This document shows positions 22,305 through 30,889 of a stretch of 64,000 nucleotides of DNA, piece after piece (the stretch's first letter is position 1; each line of letters opens with the position of its first letter). The DNA lies in assembly GCA_033557465.1 (NCBI GenBank), contig CM066047.1:8572234-8636233 (forward strand). The letters run 5' to 3'. Below the pieces are notes generated by a model. The model ran no database searches and was not told the DNA's origin. It saw only the letters and a list, made by a program, of their open reading frames with translations. Position numbers and translations under genes: made by a program. This stretch comes from Ichthyophis bannanicus (taxonomy: Eukaryota; Chordata; Amphibia; Gymnophiona; Ichthyophiidae).

Positions 22305-22565
22305 TTAGGCTTCAACTGACTTTCTGTTTTGTATAAGATTTGAGCAAGGTTCTATTTTTAGCATTTCTGGTGTCTTCCGTAGGTTGTATATGTTTATATC
22401 TTTGTCCCCATATGCTTTATGACGAAGACTGTCAACCATTCTAGAAGCCATCCTCCGGACTTTCTGCATCCAGTTTGTCACGTTGAAAGTCTGGCATCCA
22501 GAATTATATATAGTACTCCAATGAGGTCTCACTAGAGACTTATACAAAGACGCTATCACTTCCTT
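22305..22565 (-). mobile_element. CR1-d segment 1 (3' end)
   Basis: The minus strand reads DKEVIASLYKSLVRPHWSTI, then MQKVRRMASRMVDSLRHKAY and NIYNLRKTPEMLKIEPCSNL, a decayed CR1 C-terminus. It is interrupted at 22565 by DIRS-B and continues at 29648. Confidence 0.8.
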
Positions 22566-22737
22566 ATCTCCAGGAACAAGCAGGAATGAGTCTTCACATA
22601 TGAGTATCGTCGGTACCGACGGAGCCTGCGCGGGAACGCTCCCCAGCATCAAAAAGGAAAGCTTTTGGTAGCATCCCACAGCGCCTGCGCGCTGCCTTCC
22701 CGCCTTTCCCAACCGCCTCTCTCCAGTTCTTCTTTTC
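22566..22737 (+). repeat. DIRS-B left inverted terminal repeat
   Basis: Mirrors 29455-29647. It includes the perfect palindrome GTCGGTACCGAC (near 22609-22620) and GCCTGCGCGGGAACGCTCCC. Confidence 0.92.
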
Positions 22738-22948
22738 CGCGGAGCCAGCAGGTCGTGTTCCTGTCACCGCTGAAGAATTTCTTATTTTCTTTTATTTCTT
22801 TGGTCGCGTGTCTGCCTTCTCGACGCCGGACCGGTACCGCCGGTCTTTTCTTTCTTTATTCTAAAAAAAAAAAAATAAATAACTACTGTTTTTCTCACTT
22901 AAATGCATTTTTTCTTTCTGTGGCCTTAGGCCTACGAAATTTTTCCTC

Positions 22949-24817
22949 ATGGAAAAGCCCGCCTCCGGGTTTAAAAAGTGCACGAAGTGCAGCGGCACTA
23001 TTTCTGTCACCGACACCCATGACTGGTGTCTAAAATGTTTAGGTCCTGACCATTCCATTACGGATTGTGAGTCCTGTTCCATGATGTCTAAAAGAGGTCT
23101 ACAGAATCGAGCAGCCAAGCTCAGTACCCTGTTTCCCTCTGATGCAGCTTTGGTGGCATCGATGTCTTCCAGGGCTTCTTCTTCCCCCCATGGATCTCAG
23201 GTAACCAAACTTAAGTCCAGCCGGTCCTCGAAGAGTAGATCTCCCTCTAAGTATCGAGATGCCTCCGGGCTTGCTCTCGAGGAATCCGCACCGGCAAAAT
23301 TACCCCGGCGGGAGGCTCCGGCTTCCAAAGCTTTATCTATGGGGTCACAGGTTGACATCGATGGCTCGGCCTCGACCGATCACCTGTTGCCATGTTCTGG
23401 GGTACCGGTGGTTCCCACTGGTACCGACATCCAGACATTGGTGGCGTCGATGGATCAGAATATTCTGACCATGCAGCGTGCCATCACGGCATTCATACAA
23501 GCTGCGACGCCTTCGGTACCGCAACAAACTCCGTTGTCTGTACCGATTCCGGCACCGGCACCGATATCGGTTCCGGTGCCGGTACCGATTGCATCGACAT
23601 TGGCTTTGGTGTCGACTGCAGCGGTACATGGTCCTGTGATGCCCATCGGTACCGAATCGGTACCGATCACTCCCGATGTCGATACCACCCGGTACGCGTA
23701 TCGGGCTCTGCAGGAGCATCCAGACAAGCGGTACTTTGATTCCTCTGAAGACTCTGATGAATCAGAGGCCTCTATCGAAGCATCGGTGATCCTTCCTCAG
23801 GAGCCCTCTTCTCCAAAAAGGAGAATGTCTCCTGCAGAAGACTTGTCTTTTCAAGACTTCATTAGGGAAGTGGCCAGGGGCCTTTCCATCTCAGTGGCCC
23901 CTGAGACAGAGCCTAGAGCCAAAAAATTAGATATTTTACAATATCCTAAGGCTCCTAAAGAGGCAGCCACTTTACCAATACATGAGATTCTTTATGATCA
24001 CATGTTGGGCATATGGGAGACTCCTCTCACCACCTCCCCTCATTCTCGTAGGTTGGACACCATGTATCGTGTTCCTCCTTGTCCTGGCTTTCATAAGACT
24101 CAGCTTCCTCACCACTCCATTGTGGTGGAGTCTGCTATGAAAAAGATCAAGAGTACAAAAAGGCACTCTTCTACTCCTCCAGGAAGAGAATGCAGAACCT
24201 TAGATGCTTTTGGCAGGAGAATTTTCCAGGCCAATATGCTTGTTGCCAGAATCAACTCCTATAGTCTCTATATGGGGATGTTTCTAAAAGAAGTTACAGA
24301 TCATCTGCAAACTTTGTCTCCTTTTATTTCAGAAGATAAAAGGGAAGAGTTCCTCACCTGGCTTAAACATGCCCAGGATATTTCCAAGTTTTCCAACCGT
24401 GCAGCCTTTGACTCTTTTGAAGGTGCCAGCAGAGCCTCGGCTATTGCCATAGGTACACGCAGAGTTGCTTGGTTACAAGCTTCTGATTTGGAACCCTGGG
24501 TTCAGGATGGACTAGGAAACCTTCCTTGTACAGGTGAAAACCTTTTTGGCAAAGATTGGCAAGCAAAGGCCACCCAGATGGATGCTGAAAATTCTGCTTT
24601 AGATAGACTTTCAAAGTCTACTTCTGCTCCTTTTAAGAAAAGGTTGTTCAAAAAGGGATTTTTCCCCAAAAAATGGAAATATTATTCTGCTTATGGTCAG
24701 CAGGCATCTTCTGCAGGTCGTTTTGCTACAAAGAGACAGCAACAACCGAAACAGGCCAAGCCTAAGGCTGCTAGGACTGCTACGGCCCAACAGCCTCAGC
24801 CTCCTCAGGGCCTTTGA
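22949..24817 (+). CDS. DIRS-B ORF1: gag-like protein (622 aa, intact)
   Basis: Probable structural/nucleic-acid-binding protein of the retroelement. The N-terminus has CX2C-X12-CX2C-X9-CX2C (Cys at about 11, 14, 27, 30, 40 and 43), a zinc-binding-type arrangement kept in DIRS-E and, for the first four Cys, in DIRS-C. Residues about 60-140 are Ser/Arg-rich. Residues about 150-250 are a Pro-Val repeat region made of GGTACCG-like hexamers. The conserved half follows (RRMSPAEDLSFQDFIREVAR, YRVPPCPGFHKTQLPHHSIV, NRAAFDSFEGASRAS). The tail is Lys/Gln/Pro-rich. The start is the Met just before the Cys motif; the homologous Met exists in DIRS-E. It overlaps ORF2 by about 125 bases in another frame. 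Function is inferred from position and the Cys motif. Confidence 0.85.
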   Translation: MEKPASGFKKCTKCSGTISVTDTHDWCLKCLGPDHSITDCESCSMMSKRGLQNRAAKLSTLFPSDAALVASMSSRASSSPHGSQVTKLKSSRSSKSRSPSKYRDASGLALEESAPAKLPRREAPASKALSMGSQVDIDGSASTDHLLPCSGVPVVPTGTDIQTLVASMDQNILTMQRAITAFIQAATPSVPQQTPLSVPIPAPAPISVPVPVPIASTLALVSTAAVHGPVMPIGTESVPITPDVDTTRYAYRALQEHPDKRYFDSSEDSDESEASIEASVILPQEPSSPKRRMSPAEDLSFQDFIREVARGLSISVAPETEPRAKKLDILQYPKAPKEAATLPIHEILYDHMLGIWETPLTTSPHSRRLDTMYRVPPCPGFHKTQLPHHSIVVESAMKKIKSTKRHSSTPPGRECRTLDAFGRRIFQANMLVARINSYSLYMGMFLKEVTDHLQTLSPFISEDKREEFLTWLKHAQDISKFSNRAAFDSFEGASRASAIAIGTRRVAWLQASDLEPWVQDGLGNLPCTGENLFGKDWQAKATQMDAENSALDRLSKSTSAPFKKRLFKKGFFPKKWKYYSAYGQQASSAGRFATKRQQQPKQAKPKAARTATAQQPQPPQGL

Positions 24818-26570
24818 CTTACAACTAGAGAACTTAGCCTTTCTGGCTCTAGAACATCCAGAGCCTCTCACCATTCCAGGAAGGTTAGCTCACTTTGCTC
24901 CCAGATGGGAACAAATCACAGCAGAGCAATGGACCCTCTCCATCATAAGGGAAGGGTACAAGCTTCATTTCTTAAACCTTCCCCCTCACACCATGGTGAG
25001 ACAGTTCAATTCTCCAACATCTCTCCTCGACCTTCTGGGTCAGGAGATTGCTACCCTTCTTGCCCAAGGGGCAATAGAAGAAGTACCCCTTCTTCAACAG
25101 GGCTCAGGGTTCTACTCCCCCTACTTTCTCATCCCAAAGAAAACAGGGGGCTACAGACCCATTTTAGATCTCAGAGAATTTAACAAGTTTCTATGCAAGG
25201 AGAAATTCAAGATGACTTCTCTCGGTACTCTCCTTCCATACCTCCAGAGTCAGGACTGGCTTTGTTCTCTAGATCTCAAGGATGCGTACACCCATGTCCT
25301 CATCCATCCAACACACAGAAGGTTCCTTCGGTTCCTTTTCCAAGGAAAGCACTATCAATACAGAGTGCTTCCCTTCGGTCTGGCCTCTGCCCCAAGGGTG
25401 TTCACAAAATGCATGGCAGTAGTAGCTGTATTTCTACGCACTCTAGGAATATTTGTATTCCCATATCTGGACGACTGGCTCATCCGAGCTCCACCCCAGT
25501 CAGAGGCCCAGGCTTCCCTGGCCTGCACAAGCCGTATCCTTCAATATCTGGGACTTTTAATAAACATCCCAAAATCCCATCTCACCCCTACTCAATCTCT
25601 GGAGTTCATAGGGGCCTTACTGGATACCACCACTGCAAGGGCCTATCTTCCCCAGGCCCGTTGCCTATGCTTGGTGCAGTTAGCCTCCCAGATTCAGTTA
25701 AAGTCCCACTTAACTGCTCGAGAGATGTTACAACTGTTAGGCCACATGGCATCCACTGTGCATGTGGTCCCTTATGCTCGCCTTCACATGAGGGCAGCTC
25801 AATGGACTTTGTCCACCCAATGGACCCAGGCATCAGGGTGCCTGTCAGACAAAATAGCAACTTCCAGTCACCTTTTTTGCTCTCTCCAGTGGTGGAAGTC
25901 CACCCAAAATCTGTTGCTGGGGTCCCCCTTTCAACAGGTGTTACCCCAAGCAACCCTCACAACAGATGCCTCCCCAAAGGGTTGGGGGGCTCATCTACAA
26001 GATCTCTCCACCCAGGACATCTGGTCTCCACAGGAGACTTTTCTACATATCAACCTCTTAGAGTTCAGAGCAATTTTTCTAGCTCTCAGAGTCTTCCACA
26101 CCCTGCTCAGCTACAAGACAGTCTTCATCCACACGGACAACTAAGTAGCCATGTTCTACGTGAACAAGCAGGGGGGGACTGGCTCTCTGTCACTTTGCAA
26201 CGAAGCTCTGAGATTGTGGGCCCTCGCCAGAGAGCATCAAATTCATCTCATGGCAGTGTATCTTCCAGGGGTTCAAAACTCTTGGGCAGACAGACTCAGT
26301 CGAGTTCTGCTTCCACACGAATGGTCCCTCCATGGGGACCAGATAACCAGGATCTTTCAAATTTGGGGAACCCCAGACATAGACCTGTTTGCAAGTCCGT
26401 GGAATGCCACACTTCCCCGGTTCTGTTCCAGGATTCCGTGTCAGGGAGTTCAGGCCAGGGATGCCTTCCTCCTTCATTGGGGGCAAGATTTCCTCTATGC
26501 CTTTCCACCCATTCCCCTAATTCCCAAGACACTGTTCAAGCTTCAGAGAGACAGGGGGGTCTATGATCCT
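24693..26570 (+). pseudogene. DIRS-B ORF2: reverse transcriptase/RNase H with premature stop
   Basis: RT blocks: KKTGGYRPILDLREFNKFL, SLDLKDAYTHVLIHPTHRR, FPYLDDWLIRAPP (YLDD near residue 257) and LLGHMASTVHVVPYARLHM. RNase H blocks: TTDASPKGWGAHL (Asp), LLEFRAIFLAL (Glu) and IHTDN (Asp), immediately followed by TAA at 26142. DIRS-E has CAA there, so a single C-to-T change truncates the enzyme. The same frame continues at once with MFYVNKQGGTGS and reaches the DLFAS region. Near 26555 a six-G run carries one base more than DIRS-E and DIRS-A, which throws ORF2 into the recombinase frame. The true initiation site is uncertain; 24693 is the first ATG and overlaps gag. Confidence 0.88.
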
Positions 26571-27579
26571 CATAGCACCACGTTGGCCACGCCAAGTGTG
26601 GTACCCTCTACTTCTGCATCTTTCTCAAGCTCCCTCCCTGGACTTGGGATCTGCTCCAGACCTCCTATCCCAGGAGGAGAGAACGTTGTGGCACCCAAAT
26701 CCCCAGTCTCTTCATCTCAGGGCCTGGTTGCTGAAGGCCTAGACCTTCAAGATTTGCATCTTTCTCAGCAAGTGAAGGATATCCTTCATGCTTCCAGAAA
26801 GCCTTCCACCAGACATTCCTATGCTTTTAAATGGAAAAGGTTTACCATTTGGTGTGCAGAGAAGGGTCTTAACCCTCTTGCAATACCTCTGAATTCTTTA
26901 CTAGAGTATTTGCTGCATTTATCCCATGCAGGCCTTAAAACAAATTCAGTAAGAGTCCATTTGAGTGCTATTGCAGCATCCCTTAAGCCTCTCAATGGAC
27001 AGCCTATTTCCTCTCATCCTCTTATAGCAAGATTCATGAGAGGCCTTCTTTTGAGTAAACCTCCCTTTAGACCACCTCCAGTGGCATGGGACTTGAATCT
27101 GGTTCTTGGCCAGCTTATGAAGCCACCCTTTGAACCCTTAGCCACTACCTCCTTGAAATTTCTTTCCTGGAAGGTTATTTTTCTCATTGCAGTCACTTCA
27201 GCTCGCCGCATCAGCTCGCTGCAAGCCTTGGTGGCTAATCCTCCTTATACAAGGTTCCATCATGACAAGGTAGTCCTCAGGACCAATCCACACTTTATGC
27301 CTAAAGTGGTTTCACCTTTTCATCTAAATCAGGAGATATATTTACCTGTCTTTTTTCCAGGACCTCATGCATCAAGTGCAGAGAGGAATCTCCATACCCT
27401 GGATTGTAAAAGAGCGCTCGCTTTTTACTTACAAAGGACACAGCAACATAGAAAGTCCTCTCAACTCTTTGTTGCTTTTGATCCCTCTCATTTCGGACTT
27501 CCAGTCTCTAAGAGAACTCTGTCCAATTGGATTGCTCAGTGTATTTCTTTCGCCTACCAGAGTAAGAACCTTTCTCTAG

Positions 27580-27583
27580 AGGG
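27580..27583 (+). repeat. LTR target-site duplication, left copy (AGGG)
   Basis: AGGG repeated at 28973-28976. Excising the insertion plus one copy restores the sequence seen in DIRS-E (CTGGAGGGCCATGTC). Confidence 0.85.
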
Positions 27584-28972
27584 TGTGGTAAGGCAGGTGC
27601 AGCACAGACCTGGGAAAGAGAAAAAAAAGAAAGTTTTTCTCCTAAGAGGGGGATGGGCTCACCTAAGCACAGGTCCCAAAACGAAAGTTATAGAGAAACA
27701 CACACTTGAAGGCTAGCTTGAAGCCACGCCCGGACTCCATGGCAACAGCAAGGAGAGAGAGGGTGGGGCCAGAAAGGGAAGCACGCTGGCAAACATTTAA
27801 ACACAGTCAGTCAGCAAGTGAAGAGGAAGCCGAAGGAACTGGCTGGAGGAGTGGCAGAGCCAGAGGGAATGGCAGAGCCAGAGGAAAAGCCAGAGTAGTT
27901 GTTGGGGAATTCAACAACGGAACAAGGAGAGCTGAGAGAACCGGGGAAACCGGGAGAAGCAGACAGAACTGCCAGAACGAGTGGCAGGGCCAGAGAGGAG
28001 CAGGAAGACGCTTGAGAGAGTTAAAGGATTATAGTTCCCACTCAGAAGCAAGCAGCTCAGACTCTGAGCAAGAAACAGAGCCTTTTAGAAAGCCTGACAG
28101 GAAGAAGGTTTCTACAAACAAGGTAAAACAGACAGTACCTTTAAGTGCCTTACTAAAGAGAAGGAAGTCTAGGAGCACTGACATTATTCCAGGGGGAAGA
28201 AGGGATGTTCACTGGGAGAAACTTTTTAAGAAAAGTGAAACTAGAAATCCCTGAACGTATCCCGGTCCCTGAGTCTTGCAGTACAGAGGAAGAGATGGAA
28301 GTGGAATTCTATAAAGGGGATTCGGATTCCACAGAGGTCTCAATGGAATGTTCATTATGCATGAGAAGTGATTAGGAAAGCACTTATTAGATATTGTGAA
28401 GAAAGCCCAAGAAGTAGTTATTCTGAGTAATTGCTACTGAGAAGTGCTGGAAAGACAGAAGTCTCATCTTTTAAAGCTGCAATAGTATTTCTGCTATGAA
28501 AGTGTTTTAAACAGCAGTTTAGTTCCTATGCTGAGAGGCAGAGAATGTTTTAAGCTTACCTGAAATAGCTGGAAAGAAGCTAACAAGGTTAGCTGGACTT
28601 TGCTTATAACAGTGATTTTCAACTGTGTTTTGCTTGGATGAAAAGGAAACTTATTTTTATTGCAAAGACTGAAGGAAACTGCTTTGTCATAGCACTGCTG
28701 AAATACCTTTATAAAGAAGCTTTTTGTTGGAGAAAATATCCTCACTTTCTGTTCATGGTTTGGAGCCTTCTGCCAAGGTCCAATTGCAAACTTGACAATT
28801 AAAACAACATTTAAAAATAAATTTTCCTGTGTTAGCCTATTTCCACTTGGACTGCTTTATTGCCCCACAACTACACAATTAAGGGCCTCAGCTACCAAGC
28901 TGAAGCAAGACACAAGTTAATATGGCCCGCCGCCCCCACTAGGCAACTGCCTAGTATGGGTGCCGGCCCACA
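27584..28972. mobile_element. solo LTR, 1389 bp
   Basis: Starts TGTGGTAAGGCAGG and ends GGCCCACA (TG...CA, TGTGG/CCACA), with a 4 bp AGGG duplication. It has a TATA-like CATTTAAACAC near 27797 and an AATAAA signal near 28816, as expected in an LTR; both suggest plus orientation. An open frame of 182 codons (27706-28254) is Arg/Gly/Ser-rich without a recognised domain. Near the right edge is ACTAGGCAACTGCCTAGT, an 18-base near-palindrome. The family is not identified. Confidence 0.75.
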
Positions 28973-28976
28973 AGGG
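28973..28976 (+). repeat. LTR target-site duplication, right copy (AGGG)
   Basis: Matches 27580-27583. Confidence 0.85.
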
Positions 28977-29285
28977 CCATGTCACAGCTCACAATGTGAG
29001 GGCCATGGCAGCCTCTATGGCTCATCTAAACTCTGTGTCCATCGACCAAATCTGTCGAGCGGCCACCTGGGCCTCGGTTCATACCTTTACAGCCCATTAC
29101 TGCTTGGACAAGGACTCCCACCGGGATGCCTTGTTTGGTCAGGCTGTTCTTAAACACCTGTTCCATGCTTAAACAACTCCTACCCCCCATCCCTGGTTGG
29201 ATGCCCGAGATCCATGGAGGGAGGTATAGCCCTTCTCAGGGTCTCACAACCTTGGGGATCTCCCTGGCATCTCTTGCTGGGGAGT

Positions 29286-29410
29286 CCCCATATGTGAAGA
29301 CTCATTCCTGCTTGTTCCTGGAGATAGCACAGTTACTTACCTGTAACAGGTGATCTCTGGGAACAGCAGGAATAAGTCTTCACAACCCACCCACCTCCCC
29401 TAGGAGTTGT
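29286..29410 (+). repeat. DIRS-B internal complementary region
   Basis: ATAGCACAGTTACTTACCTG onward is reverse-complementary to the element's right end (GATCACCTGTTACAGGTAAG). The adjacent CATATGTGAAGACTCATTCC repeats left-terminal sequence. Confidence 0.85.
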
Positions 29411-29454
29411 TTCTCTCTATCTTTCCTTTCCTCTCTCTTTGTCTCAGCTTAAAA

Positions 29455-29647
29455 CTCGAACTGGAGAGAGGCGGTTGGGAAAGGCGGGAAGGCAGCGCGC
29501 AGGCGCTGTGGGATGCTCCCAAAAGATTTCCTTTTGGACGCTGGGGAGCGTTCCCGCGCAGGCTCCGTCGGTACCGACGATACCCATATGTGAAGACTTA
29601 TTCCTGCTGTTCCCAGAGATCACCTGTTACAGGTAAGTAACTGTGCT
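29455..29647 (+). repeat. DIRS-B right inverted terminal repeat
   Basis: Reverse complement of 22566-22737, including GTCGGTACCGAC. It ends GGTAAGTAACTGTGCT. Confidence 0.92.
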
Positions 29648-29849
29648 TTTTCCTGCTGGCCATTGCTCTCCTAATGCACCCAAGCATTCTTTATCACCTT
29701 TTCTGTTTGGTCACTTTAAAATCATCAGATGTAAATGCCCACCCCCCTAGATTTTGCACATAGAAAAATTTCACCTCCTATACAGTACTGCTTCCTTGAG
29801 GGTTTACAGTCTAAATGCATGTCCCTGCCTTTTTTAAGTGTTTAATCTT
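29648..29849 (-). mobile_element. CR1-d segment 2
   Basis: A continuation of the CR1 RT on the minus strand, aligning to 4850-5060 of CR1-a ('CTGCTGGCCATTGCTCTCCT' versus 'CTGCTGGTAATTCC'). It ends at the RTE-2 duplication TGTTTAATCTT (29839-29849). Confidence 0.8.
29839..29849 (+). repeat. target-site duplication of RTE-2, left copy
   Basis: TGTTTAATCTT, 11 bases, repeated at 35718-35728. Confidence 0.88.
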
Positions 29850-29868
29850 GTTGTTGTTGTTGTTGTTG

Positions 29869-30511
29869 TTAAGTGCCATCGAGTCGGAGTCGACTCATGG
29901 CAACCCTTTGGATAGCTATCCTAAATTGTGTTCGGTCTTCAGTCAGGCGGCTCATTGTTGACAGACTGGTACCCGTATCTGCTGTTATTGTATTGATCCA
30001 TCTCATTGCTGGCCTTCCTCTTTTGCATTGACCTTCTATCTTGCCAAGCATGATGTCTTTCTCTAATAATTATCTCTCTCTTCGCATGATGTGTCCAAAG
30101 TATGAAAGTCGAAGTCTTGTCATCTGAGCTTTTAAAGAAAGCTTAGGTTTGATCTCGTCTAGTACCGACTGGTTTGTTCTTCGGGCAGTCCATGGTATAC
30201 ACAGTATTCTCCATCAGCACCATAATTCAGAGGCATCAATTTTCTTCCTATCTTTTTCACTGTCAAGCTTTAACATCCATATGATGTTATTGAAAATACC
30301 ATGGCTTGAACAAGTCGAATCTTTGTATGGAGAGAGACATCTCTGCTCTTAAGAATCTTATGTAGGTCTTTCATAGCCATTCTGCCAAGAGCAATACGTC
30401 GTCTGATTTCTTGATTGCTTGTTGCTTCTTTATTAATAGTTGATCTAAGTAGGTTAAAGTTGTTCACAATTTCAATTTCAATTTCTTCTCCTTCAATGAT
30501 GAACCTGTTGA
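29869..30511 (-). pseudogene. RTE-2 ORF C-terminus (broken)
   Basis: Minus-strand fragments of the RTE C-terminal coding: GRPAMRWINTITADTGTSLS and DRTQFRIAIQRVAMSRLR at 29869-30051, and LLRSTINKEATSNQEIRRRI plus KSRDVSLHTKIRLVQAM at 30270-30467. They are frame-disrupted between 30060 and 30260. The RT palm and endonuclease were never present because the insertion is 5'-truncated. Confidence 0.9.
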
Positions 30512-30673
30512 ATCTCCAGGAACAAGCAGGAACGAGTCTTCACACGTGGGAGACGTCGCCGACGGAGCCCGCACGGGAATGCTCCCCAGCATCCAATCAG
30601 AAAGCCTTTGGGAGCATCCCCCGCGCCTGTGCGGTGGCTTCCCGCCCTTCCTACTGCCTCTCCCCAGTTTTTC
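30512..30673 (+). repeat. DIRS-C left inverted terminal repeat
   Basis: Mirrors 35500-35676. The GTCGGTACCGAC palindrome of DIRS-B is reduced here to GTCGCCGACGG. Confidence 0.9.
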
Positions 30674-30889
30674 GTTTTCCGCGGAGCAAGCAGGACGTCC
30701 CTCCTGCCACCGCAGAAATTTTTTCCTTTGTTCTTGTTTCTGTAGTCGCGGCTTTTTCCCGCCGACGGTGGCACCTTCGTGCCCCTTTCTTTCTTTTCTT
30801 TTCAATTAATTTTCATTTAAATTTCGTTTATTTTTGGTCGCCTGGAGGGACCCTCCCCTCTGGGCGCCGAGGCCTACCGGGCTTACAGC

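Larger units (their letters stand above)
26560..29172 (+). pseudogene. DIRS-B ORF3: tyrosine recombinase split by solo LTR
   Basis: Core-binding part SQQVKDILHASRKPSTRHSY, then AVTSARRISSLQALVANPP with the catalytic Arg, open to 27583. The LTR inserted at 27584-28972, just before the HxxR box. The remaining HNVRAMAASMAHLNS, ICRAATWASVHTFTAHY and CLDKDS with the Tyr nucleophile, and the stop at 29170-29172, lie beyond it. Removing the insertion in silico would give an ordinary DIRS recombinase C-terminus, so the disruption came after a once-intact gene. Residue ISSLQAL differs from ISELQAL in the other copies. Confidence 0.9.
22566..29647 (+). mobile_element. DIRS-B: near-complete DIRS element carrying a solo LTR
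   Basis: The left terminal repeat starts ATCTCCAGGAACAAGCAGGA and the right end is GGTAAGTAACTGTGCT. It contains an intact gag, RT/RNase H with one stop, and a recombinase interrupted by a 1389 bp LTR. Without that insertion the element is about 5.7 kb. CR1-d continues directly on both sides, with no target-site duplication visible. Confidence 0.95.

Noticed and set aside
27706..28254. 182-codon ORF as a host gene
   Set aside because: It lies wholly inside the solo LTR and has no recognised domain.
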